A DNA stretch of 64,000 bases. Source: Ixodes scapularis. Taxonomy: Eukaryota; Arthropoda; Arachnida; Ixodida; Ixodidae. Shown in pieces: positions 22,890 to 36,200 of the stretch. Both the position numbers and the translations under genes were made by a program. The DNA lies in NCBI RefSeq assembly GCF_016920785.2, contig NW_024609884.1, positions 29,990,080 to 30,054,079 of the forward strand, written 5' to 3'. Positions within the stretch are counted from its first letter, which is position 1. Each line of letters begins with the position of its first letter. The notes beneath the pieces were generated by a model. The model was not told where the DNA came from and ran no database searches. It saw only the letters and a program-made list of their open reading frames with translations.

Positions 22890-23152
22890 TCTATAGAAAT
22901 GCAAGCAAATGAGATGAGATGAGGATCACCTCTTCACACACACTAAAAAAAAAAAAAAAAAAGAGACGGAAACATGACAATTTGTTTAACAATAAAACTG
23001 CATGATCAAAACAGAGAGCTATGATATGCCTAAAAATCCTGAGCAAGGGTTAACCCTCAAACCATGGATGCCCTTAAAATTCAAAATGAACACAGAGCAC
23101 ACACTTTTACTGCAGCCACAAAAAGGGAGTGGGAGCACTTACACTAATAACA

Positions 23153-23219
23153 CATGGCATTTGTCACACAAACAGCAGCATGGCGTTTGTCACACAAGCA
23201 GCAGCATGGCATTTGTCAT
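23153..23219. repeat. 26-bp tandem repeat, 2.6 copies
   Basis: The units start CATGGCRTTTGTCACACAA. They probably lie in the EDC4 3' UTR. Confidence 0.85.
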
Positions 23220-23429
23220 ATCATACAAAGTGTTTCCGAGCCCTGGAAGAACTAAGCACTGGGCACATCCTCCTTGCTTCTCACCTCTTGGGTAGCCAAA
23301 CAAGTGCCTGCTCCTAGCTTAATAATACAACTTTCCAACCAGCACTTGCTCAGGATTTTGGAGCACGAAAACAGAACCACAAAACATCTGGGGTTGAGGA
23401 AAGTATGTCCTTAGATGCCCTTGTACTGG

Positions 23430-23613
23430 CTAGCTGGTCAACAGGGACTGAGAAACCATGAGGAGCCTCTTGACATTGCGTGCCAACTGATGCTTCGGCT
23501 GAGTGACCAAAAATTTGTTCAGCTTCTGGCACAGCAAAGTGAGGATGGCCTTCACATGCTCCTTGGTCACTGGGTATTCCCGGTCCAAACTGAGCACTGC
23601 CTCCTCGAGGTAC
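23430..23613 (-). CDS. EDC4: EDC4 last exon (stop)
   Basis: Acceptor CCTTGCAG. It codes YLEEAVLSLDREYPVTKEHV and ends SQSLLTS before TAG at 23432-23430, matching the length and pattern of the family C-terminus. Confidence 0.93.
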
Positions 23614-26600
23614 CTGCAAGGTTAAGACAGACCAATGCACACCCAGAGTAATTAATGCCTGCGTTTGCCTGAAGAAGCCAGCTACAGCAAAGTAATTAAC
23701 TCCAAAAAAGATAAGCCACTAGTAGTACCGAGAATGAACACCCATCCAAAGTGAAGAGATAAATGGGGAAAGCTATCGGGTGGGCAATCTTTCAAGATCG
23801 GGCAGCACAATTTTAAACATAAATAAGTGATAAGCACTCTCTACTAATTTCGCACAATACAAGAACCAATATAGCAGACAACAAACTGTATGCACAGGGG
23901 AGGAAGCAAGCTTCAGCCTTTTGTAGCAGGCCTGGGAGCAGCAAAGATGCTCTTTTGGAGCAGCTTTGGAGCGGTAAAAGCTCTGCTTTGAAGCAGCTCA
24001 CGAGCCACAAAAGCCGCATTTCGTAGCAGCATAACTAAGTCTTGGAGCTGGTCATCCAGGTCAAACTTGGGGCTATACACAAACTCATCTCTGTTACGTC
24101 ACGGTGCGGTGGTGGCGCGTCGGGCGCACTTCCGGTCTGGGGTTGTGGGCGGAAGCCGTCATGGGGCATGTGCATTCCTGTGTCACTTTGGAAGAAACCG
24201 GACAAATACCTGCCTTCTCGTCAAAATGCCACGACTGGGGCTTTACTAAAAGAATCGGAAAAGGTTTGAAGGTCAATTTTCACGCGTTTTCTGCCTGCTC
24301 GGTTCGTCCGAGAACGTGAACAGGGGCCGTGAAAAAGGAAAACCAGACGCCGTTGGACCACGATTGCTTGGGCGGGAAGCACTTTGGATTGAATTGACGG
24401 ATACTTGCGGCCGTCAGATTTATTTGCTTTGTTCCAACATGAACGCAGGAAAACCGTCAAGTTGCACAGACCACCTGCGGACTATGTTCACTGCGTCATC
24501 ACATTCAAACGGCCGCCTCATCGTTCGAGCTGTCGCCTGCTCTCTCAAACGTTTCTGCTTGTCGTCTGCTCGTTCAAACGACAGTGGCCCGTAGACTAAA
24601 CATTGACCCGGTAATTTCGATAAGAAGTGCAGACCTCAAAAGACGTTTAAGTTTGAAGGTTGCTTCCGGCAAGTAGCTCGGCTCGGTGTAAACATTAGAT
24701 GTAAGGAGATGTTGATAATTGTTACCAGTGGCCATCACCGACTTGTTATGCCTGATTCACTCGGTCCGATTCTGCTTGCGATTTTCAGTATCGACGTCGA
24801 CATCTCAGCTACGGTTCAGGCTTTTGCAGTCCGAGCGTCGTCATGATTGAAAATAGAGAGCAAAACCTCACCATGTGAATCAGGCTTTGGCGTCCATTCT
24901 GCAGCGCCCACGTGGAATCAATATCGGCATGTCACATTATTCATGCAGAGTTTGCGGTATAACGAGCCTCGTTAATTTCGCTGAGGCTGCTTAAGTAGTC
25001 AGACATTGCCAGGAAGACGTAGAATCAACAATTCCAACACGAAAAAGAGCGCGGGGACTCACACCGACGCCGGCAACATCCCATTCCAATGGTTTATGGG
25101 CGACGGCGAGCTTCTTGTCCAAACCCCCATCGCGCATTCGCGGCGTCGGTGGCGTCCGCTAGGGGCGCTCCAGTTTGTTCGTAAACATGAGTTGGTGTAT
25201 AGGTGTGAAGGTGTTTGTCTAAATACAAAAATATCACAACAAAAAAGCAACTCCATGTAGCATTCCAGAACCATTTCCAAGCATACCCTTTCCTTAAATA
25301 TAACCCGGTAATTGCAATTTATCTTAATGGCAGCTATTGATAACTGTCCTGGTAGCGGGTTGGTTCCTCTTATAAATTGCCAATAGAAGGCACAGTCAAC
25401 AAAAGAAGCACAATTTAAGCCCCATGAAGACAAAACGTTGTGCCAATTTAGCAACCCAGATCCCATAAGTTGAAAACAAAACCATTTCAAGATGCATTAG
25501 CATTTTGAAATGGTTTTGTTTTCAACTGGCTCCCATACTTTGTTTCACGATAACTGGGCAAACTGTAGAGGTTGCAACCCCCGCGACCATCTTTTTTTCT
25601 ATAACGAGAAGATATGAAGAATAAAGAATGAATAATCACAAATTTATGAATTTCAATTATATTTAAACCAAAAAAGTAATGCCACATCCATATCCGCTCA
25701 ATTTTTTATTTTTTTTTCGACTTGTAGCCTGTGGTTGTTGGCGATCGCAGTCGTGTAATCAGCCATTTCCGCTCAAAGCATTGCACTGTTTGTCCGACGG
25801 GACAAACAGTGCAATGTCTGACGGGAATCGCATCAACCGTGCAATTTGCTGCACCAGCACGTCTGACAAGGGAGTGCATAGTGGGTTCCCAAGTCTTAGT
25901 CTGCGATCTGCGCACGCGATATCGGCTCTTGTAATAAGCGAGTTCTTTCCACGTGTATGATGAATTGTGAAATGCGAATTTGCTGCGTCCACAATCTGCA
26001 GTATCCGTTCCTGTATAAGGTCTGTAGCGGGTTCCCGCGTTTGTTCGTGATCCCCGCGTGCGATTTTGATTCTACGCGAGTTGGTCCCGCGTGTATATTG
26101 CATTGTGAAATACGATTCTGCTGTATTCGCGATCTGCAATATAAATTAGTGCGTTTTTGTCCGTGATCTGCGCGCGCAGTATTGGTTCCCGTGACAGGCA
26201 AGTTTGTAGCGGGTTCCCGCGTGTTTATTGCACCATAAACCTTGAATATGCTGCGTCCGTGATTTGCGGTATTTGTTCCCTTGAAATGGAAGTTCTTGGC
26301 AGGTTTCCGCGGATCCTTCACACCGTAAAACGCGAATCTGATGCGTTGGCAACTTGCAGTATCCTTTCCCGTGACACACAAGTTCGTAGCGAATTCCCAC
26401 GTGTTTATCACATCGTGAAACCTGAATTTGTAGTGTCCACGATTTGCGGTATCAGCTCCTGCGTGACGTGGTTTGTAGTCGGTGTTAGCATGTTTATCAT
26501 TAATTTTTGATAAAGTTTTGCTGTGGCATCCCCAAAGATAGCCCACCCCATGTTTTTCACCATTTATCTCTTCATTTTGGGTGGGCGTTCTTTCTGAACT

Positions 26601-29600
26601 TTACAGTAGAGAAATCTTGACACTTCTTTCGGTACTGCTAAAAGATCGGCTAGCTGCAATCCTTCCTTTTACATGTTGAAATGCAGCTGGAGCATTGCAG
26701 AAAGAAACTGCTTATAAAAGAAAAACTAAGACAAGAAAAAATTTTCTGCAATGTGTGTATATCAGCCCATTTACCTTTCAGTGTTACTGGTCTGTAGCAA
26801 AAGAATACGGAACCATGGCTGAATTAGGCAATGTCGATCACACGCTGTAAAAGCTTTATTCTCACTGCCTTGCCTATATACATTGAGCCCTTTGGGGAAA
26901 GCGTCAAATCCTTCGCTTTTTGAGTCAGTTATAAAGAGTGTAGAAGAGTATAGCGAAAGCAGTGCCTCCTGGAAGGGGCAATGCCGCCTAGGGCCACATA
27001 GTTAAGGTGCTCTACAAACGATGCCGTGCGGCGCAAAAAAAAAGGGTGTCGCACCGTGAAATTTTTTTTGAAAAAACCCGCATATACCGTATTTGCTCGA
27101 ATATAATGCAAGTTTTTTTTTTCGGAATTACGTGCTCCAAAACGTGCCTCGCGTTATATTCAGAATCGAGTTCAGCCACGAGGCTATGCGCGCAAGTCTG
27201 GAGAAAGCCAGAGGAGAAAGCCAACCCTCCAGCTCAATGGAGGAGATCGGGTGGGAAAAGAAGTGGGGGTGTGGGGGGGAATTTATTAGCTTTTGGGCCA
27301 CGTGAAGGGATGAATAGAAAACATAAAAAACATTTTTATCCCTTTTGTGTTTGTACAACCTGCACACACAGCAGAAACACAGAGTGCCATGGGGAAATGT
27401 GGGAACTGGCCAATTCATTTCAAGTCAAGCCAAGCCAGGCCAAGCCAGGCCAAGTCAAGCCAAGACCACCCACCGTGTTTACGGTTACGTATCAACACAA
27501 GGTGTTTGTTTATGCGGTGGGACCAGAACAAGAATAAGTGTGATCGTGTGTCGGGTGTCGGGTTCTGCAGTCCTTTTTCTGCCTGCGCATTTTTTAGTCT
27601 CTACTCGAGAGTGGTCTGGTGTTTGTGCATTGGTGCTTCTGCTTCATGCCTTGCTTTGCTTGTGGGCTGCAGAGGAGCTCACGCGGAAAAAAAAAAAGGA
27701 ATTACCAGACAAGGGGCACTGTACTGCTGCTTATGTGCCTAGTCACCCAGTGGATTGTAAACGGAAGGACCTGAGCAGTGAGGATGAGTGCAGTCGAAAC
27801 ATAAACTGATATTTTTTCTATATCCATTGCCTTTTCACTTCTCCTACACCCGGGAGTGAGGAAAATGTACCCGGCCTCTGCTCGGGTTATAATAGTACTA
27901 ATAGGATCTTTTATTTTTATTTTTGAGGGCATCAAAACCTGCCTTCGCGTTATATTCGTGGTCTCATTATATTCGTGCAAATATGGTGAGTTGCATCGTT
28001 GTATAAGACGCACCAAGAAAAATGTATGAAACAAAAATCCGCAACTTATACAGGTGGTGTAGAAAGAGTGTGCAGAACGAGGAGTGGAGAGGGCAGGGAA
28101 GAGTGCTTCCCTTGTCTTGGAGAACCCATAAAATTCAGCAAAATGCTTTGCATCCGGGTGGTGCTGAAGGGAAGTGCGCACAGCGTCAAAGAGACAATGG
28201 TGTGACATAATCTGTTTCCATACAAAACACTGCCCTCGGCACCGCCTAAACTAAGAGCACCATCCACCCCAGGCACTGAAAGATTAAGGGTCCTCCTGAT
28301 CTAGGCACCACCCACCCTATAAAGCTACCACATTTAAACACATTCAACAGAATGACCAAACATGGAGACTATTTTTTTTACTAAGGTTCTTGAGGTGAAT
28401 ATGAATATAGTTGACAGTAGCAGCATCGCTCTTGTCTGTAATGCATCCTGTTATTTAATGCGTGTGTTAATTTGCTTGTGCTCCTGATTTATTTATAAGC
28501 AATTGCTGGTATGAGAAGGCCAGCAAATAAAAAGTCTTGGGATTTGCTGGTTGCAGCTCTTTGTTTCGTGTATGTTTATAATTTTACTCACTAAACTGCA
28601 CCGTGCTATACTAAAGTGCGCTAGTGATGCGCTAATATTCGAAATTTCAAATAGCTCACCCAACAAGGTACAACAAAGGCACAGTTGCAAAGTGGGATGG
28701 TAAAGGTGCACGCATGCACCTGGTGTATTTAAAAAGAAAAGGAGACTTTGTCAATGGTGATATCTACATAGCAGTAAAATTGTCAAAATTAAACTGTGGC
28801 TGTTATGCAAGGATATATGTGAAAAAGGGATGCCCTGACAACCTGTGCTCATCATTCATGATTCTTTTCTTTTTTCCAAATTAAAAATTTAAGAAAGGAT
28901 TTTTGCATATAGAAATATTTGTAAATCCACTCATTTAGGTATAGGTGGTATTTAGGTCTAGCTTAATTTTACGTCAAATCCGTCGCTTACTTGCCATCTT
29001 AAGCCATTGGACTTTCTGAGCTCACAGTCCATAAATATAGTTACCTAGATTAAAATGAGCTTATAAATGGGACACAACCTTCATGAGTTCAGCTGGGTTT
29101 TCATTTACGCATGGTGCAACAGTAGTGAAAGGCTTGGAGAAACTATTCAATATTTGATTAGAAAATATATTTGGCCAAAGCCACTATTTGCTTTGAACTC
29201 AAAATCTACTATTCGCACATGACTAAAGTGCGCACAATCTCGGAGACACGGCCAGCATTTCACTTCGATTTAGCAAGTTTCGCACTCAAGCAAATTCTAT
29301 TTTAACCAGTAGCACGGCGGCTGAGGGGAGTTTGGTCGAACACCACACAAAGCAGGCAGATGTCTCGGTAGTTTTTCGCCATGAATATTTATAAAAATGG
29401 GGTGGGCTATCTTTCGGCAGCGGGAGTTCATTTAGGATTTTAAGGTATCGAAAAAAAATGAACTACCTACTACGAGAATGTTGCAAACAAAATCAAGCGC
29501 AGTACTTTGTCGAAAAATATATCAATCAAATGTGAAGAACATGCTTTGCGTGTCTCTTTCCGGCACTCATTTCTCACTTAAGAGGAAGAGCTGCAGCAAG

Positions 29601-30233
29601 AGTCGTAGACTCACCTAAGTTTGAGGTCGGTGTTGGCTGCCAGATCTGCACACAGCTGCTGAATGAGGGAGAGCAGCACTGGCTGCTGCAGGGGGCACGG
29701 GCTTGCATCAAACAGGCTGCTCGGGCTCACCATCTCGCAGGTGGCCACCACCACGCTCAGGTCAGCCACCGACAGAGCCTGGACACGGAACAGACTCGGC
29801 ATTACACCATCTCGGGAATGAGACTACTAATGCCACAGCAACCACCACCTTACAGAAGCTACATCACTTTTAGCAACCTTGAGACAAAATACATTTCATG
29901 GAAGGAAGGTATATTTATCTGTGTGTCCCACTTTGAAAACGGTGGGGTGCAGCTTGGCAGTCGTGCAGTACACATCCATGCCGTGGCTCATTTACAATGC
30001 CGAGAGAGTCTAACAATATTAAAAACAAAGGAATACATTACTCTCCTTAAGAGTAATTGCAGCTGTAATGCAATTCCTTTCCTCCTTTGGTAACTGGAGT
30101 AGCATTTCACAAGCATCTTCAAGGGATGCTGAACCAAAATCTGGATTCCACAAAACACGTGGCAAAAGCGTGCATTGGGATGCTACAAACACCAAAACAT
30201 CACTCGTACAGCATTATCTCGAATGGATGACCA

Positions 30234-30264
<31 letters not shown>

Positions 30265-33200
30265 AGGCACATTTGACAGATATGTTTACGTCTTCTTTTT
30301 CCGAGAAGGAGAGGGAACGGCCTCGCGTCTTCTCCGCCTTGCCGCCTTGAGTGAGCGAAGCGAAGAGAGGAGGAAACAATATATCTTGACGTCACGCGCC
30401 TCGTCAGCCTGGTTCAATCTCAACGTCTTTTTTCCAAAAAATATGGCCGTCCATTCGAGATATCGCCTTACGAGTAGTGTTGTAGGGATTGTAGCGTCTC
30501 TCGCCTACATCTCCTGCATTTTTTTTTTTTTTTTAAAATCCAAATTTCGGTTTACCATCCTTTTCATGTGCTCGAGTGTCGCAATTCAGTGGTATGGTAG
30601 TTCCGATTCACGAGGAACCCAACCGTTTCGGTCATCCCCAGATGGAGGGGAGGGGGGCACTCACCTGCTGGAAGGCTGTGTTGTAGTGGCCCTGGCGAAC
30701 CAGCAGGCCAATCTGCTGCTGCAGCAGCTGGGGGTCTGCCATGGGGACTGGCGTTGCCATTTGGGACCGGACAGTGGCTCCTTCGGCGGCCGCTTGGGCC
30801 ACTGATTCCTTTAGGGTCTCCCGCAGCTCCTCCTTCAGGGCAGCCAGAAGCTGCTCCTGCTGGCTGCAAAGTGCCAGACAAACCACTCGCTGAGGACCCA
30901 AGACCGACGGCTTTCTTGCGCTGTTCCTGTACACAGCTTTTAAAGTTGTTAAAAAAACATATGCAAAAGATTTTTTTTTTCTTTTTTAAACAGGATAGAA
31001 AAAAGATGTCATAAAATAAATTTACAATGAAAAAAAAATTTTTTAGAGCTATATTTACGGAGCAAAACAAATTTGTAGTTAGCGCCCACAGGAACGCGCG
31101 GAAAAGTGGCCGGTATGGTCATGTGACTGACCGCTATAGTCACATGGTGCCTGCACTCTTTCGGGAGCTTCGTATGGGCTCAACAAATTACTTAGTAATC
31201 TTTGTTTTAAGTGCAACAAAAAAATTAAGATTAATAAGTTACTTATAGAGCCCATAGGAAGCTCCCAAAACAGCGCAAGCACCATGTGATAGACATGTGC
31301 GCCGGACAAAAATTGACGGCGACGGAGTGAAGAAATGCGTTCAAGCCGGCGGCACGCCATGCTCAGCCAGTGGTGACTGGGTGGGGGTTCTGGGGATTTC
31401 AGCAGCAGTACTAACAGCTATGGCATAACTTGTGGCAGTGCACAGGTTTACCACGTGACCAGCGTAGTGGCTCCTGCGGGTGCCAACTACAAATTCATGT
31501 TGCGCCGTAAATATAGCTCTAAAAGGTCACTAAGTTGATTATTCTCAAAGCCTGGCCACGTGGATGTGGAAGGGATCGCACATGCTAACACGCTTACCAG
31601 AGTTAATACTTCTCAGGGTACTCCCACTCCCCGGCAAACCTATTATCACCCCACACGTTCTGCACCTCACAACACCAACAATGGCACACACACCTAGAAC
31701 ACCGCCTCCCACTCCCTCCAGCTTCCCTCTCCAGGACCTATGCTAGCATCATCCGGCAAGCCCAGAGACACCTCGATCACCTCCATTTGATACAATTCTT
31801 TCCCCACCCACCCACCCACTTACCCACCCACCCACCCACCCACCCACCCACCCACCCTCCCTCCCTCCTCCTCCTCTTTCCCCCCCCTCCTTGGCTTCCC
31901 CAACATTCCACATACCTATTGGTACTGTCCCCACATCCTTGGTCTGCATTAGTTTCCCAACTACTCCCCTTCCTGGACAAATTCTTCCAAGCACTGTTTG
32001 CCCACGAACGGGTAATAGAAGATGAGGAATCGCATACATCATCTACCCCGCCAATCCCTTAACCCCCTCGCCTATCAATAATGAGTGTCACTCGTGCCGC
32101 CCCTTACGGACCTTTAAGCCCAACCACGAGTATGACTTGTGTTTCGGTTTTGGCGCTTGGTTAGCACGCTCTGGCATATGGCCTGCTGCTCCATTTACCT
32201 TGGGCAGTTTGCTCGTTTGTTTTGCTGTTTGACAGAGAGAGAATGCTTTATTTAGCCAACAAAAAAAAAAGCAGTTGCGAGAGTTCACACTAAAACATGG
32301 CCTTGGTGGGGATGGCTGCTTTAGCCAACGAAGAGATACAAAACCTTCTTTTTGAAAGAGATTAATGCTCGAGCATATGTGACGACAAATCCCTCAGCCT
32401 TTTAGATTTTTAGTAATCGGACCATAGTTTGATGGGCAGAGTGATTAAAATGATGCGAATCCTGCAAGCATTTCATTAACTCCACCGTCTGCACATCAGT
32501 GGGACTCTGACCAGAAGTCCTGATTTAGAGCAAAATATAACACCTGGAAGTTGAGGAAATGTATCTGCAAGGGAGGACAGTACATAGAAAAATAGAAAGA
32601 AACATTTCTGCAAAAAAAGTTGATTAAAAAGAAATGCCATATTTACATCCACCAACATCTAGTGAGTATTCCCAGAACGTTTAATTAGATTACACTGCAT
32701 AGTCAATTTTTTATAAATGATTTTTGGTCCACCGATAGTAAAGAAAAGGTAGGGGTTGGAGTTTGAATGCATTTTCTCCGTTCCACTTTTAGGCATAAAT
32801 TTCACTTTAGGAAATCTGTCGTTTTCCTAGTACACAAAAGAGAATTATTCTTAGATGGTTTTCTGGGAAAGAATTTTGTGAGGAACATGCCTGGCTGGTT
32901 AGTTTTTTTACTTTACCTTTCTTTTATGCTAAAAAGACTACATTTGTAAAAAAGCGCAGACACGAAAAAAAAATTTAATCGTCTTTTGGAGTTATACTTG
33001 CGAAAAGCAATGCAATATAGCAAACAAACTAGCTGGGTATGTGCTATGGGTATTCCTATGATTATATTACACATAAAAATCAAATTCTTATTTTATTTTA
33101 GAACGATAGTTTTCCTAAGCGAACAAACTGATTTCCATATTGTAACATTCCTAACAAGTTTCAGAATCGACATAGGATCATGAAATATGGCAGGGATGGT

Positions 33201-36200
33201 CTTGCCACTCATATAAACTTGCACTGAGAGTTTGATAGAAATCAAGCGAGCGGTACAGAAGTTGACTTTACCGGATAGTGTCTCCCCTAATTGGCACTAG
33301 AGCCCTACGCGGATAACAGTTTGAGTATCCGCATCTGATCCGCATTAGCAGACTTTGTATCCGCATCCAAACCGCATCCGCAAACTTTTTACATTATTGT
33401 ATCCGTATCCGATCCGCATACTTTGTATCCGTATCCGAACCGCATCCGCAAAATGTGGAACCATGTCGATGTTCTTGCTAACCACCAGAGGTTACGATTA
33501 CATTTAGACTAGCAAAATCAGCGGAAATCATGCCGACCGCGTTCTTCCCCGCCGCACGCGGAATCGGAAACTTTCCACCTGTGGCCCCTTAACTCTCCAC
33601 TGAAGTCTGAACGCCTAAGAAAAAAGGTCATAAAAAAAAAGAAAGTTTGCAAAGAGAGGACGAGAAGCAGTGGTAGGAAGACAAAATCCTTTCTGTGATG
33701 TTACTGCGAGCGTATGCGGCCGCCTCCAGTCTCACGGTGTTTCGTGTCAGCCAGTGGGCACATGTGCCGCTAAGTCAGAGTCCAAGGCCTGATCGGATCG
33801 ACTAACGTGTTGTTCGAGAAAGATCGCAGCCTGCAGGCGCCCAGATATATATATTAAAAAAATTTTTTTTTGCTTGGAGCGGTTACGGAGGTTGTGCACG
33901 GCAGCTGCTGGCACTGCGGCGCCCTGGCGTCGTAACCGGACAAATATGAACTACCGGACTTTCTTGGCTAGAACTCTAAGCATACAAAAAAGAAACAGGC
34001 AATTTAAGGGCTACCTATGTGCGTGCGCCGCCCGAAACTTTGCAAGTCGTGGCGCCACAGGGTCGCGCTCGCTGTCCAAGCACTTCTTTTGTTTTTGGTA
34101 TCATGACCACACCACTCTCTGTGGAGAGGGGGAGGTTTATTCTACTTTCTTGTGACTTGTTCGTTTGAGGTTTTCTTTGCCTGGTAAAGTTTTCCACTCT
34201 TGATACTGCTTCACAGCGCACTACTCTTTCCCTGCCAATGTACTAGCTTTCTCAGGACGATTGATGCCCTGCATTCTTTACTTTTACTTTTAGGGGCGAA
34301 GCTCCTTAGGGGCTAGCTATGTCCGTATGTCCGTCCGCCGTCGGGTCACGACCACGTGAGCACATGCTCCCGTGCTCGTGTAGGGCAAAAAAAAAAACAA
34401 AAAAACAACCGCATCTCCACGTGGTGAATGATGTTGATTGGGGCGAAGCTCTGGTGGTGCTTGTCTGCGTAGACGGCGAGCCGCAGCATGCCGAGCCTTT
34501 TGTTCGTTTTCATCCATGTCAGAAAGAGAATGTGTGGTATGGAACGTAGTTATATACGCATTTGAGCATTTGACCGCAGCGTGACATGGATGAAAACGAA
34601 CAAAAGGCTCAGCATGCTGCGGCTCAGCGGCTATGCAGACAAGCACCACCAGAGCTTCGCCCCAATCAACATCGTTCACCACGTGGAGATGCGGTTTCTT
34701 TTTTCTATAGATAGCATTGTTGACGAGATGAAATGCACTAACTGAAGCAATCTTCAGTAAGAATCAGATATTTCTACGATCCCTATCGTTTCTTCGAAAC
34801 GCGCTTTGTGGAAATACCTTTCGTGGACAGCTTTTCACGGACATACACTTGGACACACTGTTCGTCGACGCGGTACGTTTTGTGGGCGCGTGCCCCTGCA
34901 AAGTTTTGTACAACGTATTTCTCCACTAAGCCGCTAAAAGCTAGCGTTCGATTCACTAAGGCGTGCTTAACCAAACCATGCCTCCCTCCCCCCTGTAATC
35001 CAGGCGAGACGCAAAAAGTTTGTTATGAAAATAGCAGGGTTGTGCGACAAAACGTCTCAGGATTTTTGATGAAACGAACACGAGAAGCCTTTCGATCAAA
35101 CGTCGCATGTTGACGAAACGATCTGTAGATCAAACGTCAATCGACGAACTGAATGCCGCCGGGCAAAAATTTAGATCCGGATACGGGGATATCCGCATCC
35201 GCAGCCCCTGACATCCGCATCCGATCTGCAATCCGCCAAAATCCGTCTAATTTTTATCCGCATCCACCAGTTTACTGCGGAATTTGAAGTTCCTGCGTGA
35301 TCCGTGCCAGTGCAGCGACGTCAAAGATAGAGTTCTCCTGTAGCTCGAGTTTCTCTCCCGCCTCCAACCGGAAGTGTCGTGTTAGTCCGCATAACGCGAT
35401 CCATGTGTGCTGCCTATGACTGTGAGCAGACGACGCTTCACTTCCGAGCCTGAAGTTCTTTTAGAGCCCTTCCAGCGATCTCAAATTCTTTAAAACAGTG
35501 TAGGGTCGAAGAGGATGCCCAGCGGACTTTTGTGAGTGAAATGAGGGGCGATGTTGTATAGGTGCTCCGTGAAAGGCTGCCCCGCGGCAGAGTCACAACC
35601 GAAAGTGCGCTGCACAGGTTCCCGAAGAATGCGTCAGAGAAGGCGGACTGGCTAGCTGCAATTCCTGAAGGACTACTCGAGGGCTTAGGATTGAAGTCCT
35701 TTATTTGTTCTCGACACTTTGTCAACGAGGATTATGAGATCAGTGCAAGTGTCCCTGAGCATTGGGCATTCAAATGGTACCTCGGTTGAGGCGTGGTGTC
35801 GTTCCGACGAAATTCCCGCAGCAGGTCACATTATACGAAGCAAAACCCAGACTAGAGGTAAGTCTACCAAACACCGAGAACTTCGTCCGATACCCCGACT
35901 CCCCGATCATCCGCACTGCTACAGGTGCCGAGCACCGCCATGCTTTCAGAGGAAGGATAAAAGCCGAAAGGCGACATCACTTCCGGACTCCGATTTTCTC
36001 GCGAACATTAAAAAACAGGTTTTACGAATGCCGTTATTAAATATTCTAGAAATGTCGCTTACAAAGCTTCCAAATTTCATAATCGATTACATCACAAATA
36101 AAAAGCGAGGACGTGAGAAGGTGGAGAGATGGGCAACAAAATAAAAAAGGCACGCGCGCGTGGTATTTTCTTTTTGTGTTCTAGTATTTTTTTGCGCGTC

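Larger units (their letters stand above)
23614..29614 (-). other. EDC4 last intron
   Basis: 6 kb filled by the repeats listed. The stretch 24080-25000 is GC-richer with short reading frames that I do not recognise. 28020-29580 holds AT-rich sequence with no clear element ends. Confidence 0.7.

Noticed and set aside
24080..24600. Possible THAP-like or unknown gene (frame with KCHDWGFTKRIGKGLKVNFH)
   Set aside because: It resembles no domain convincingly. The zinc-ligand spacing of THAP is missing and frames break quickly.
25896..26546. 216-codon minus-strand frame as a gene
   Set aside because: It is made almost entirely of minisatellite units. No start context, splice partner or domain seen; kept only as a finding.
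27007..27809. 176- and 154-codon plus-strand frames
   Set aside because: They lie across the CCGTATTTGC-type element and its CCAAGCCAGG tandem repeat. No conserved domain.
30068..30805. 245-codon plus-strand reading frame
   Set aside because: It runs through a long A tract and antisense across EDC4 exon 14. The composition is low-complexity and no domain is recognised.
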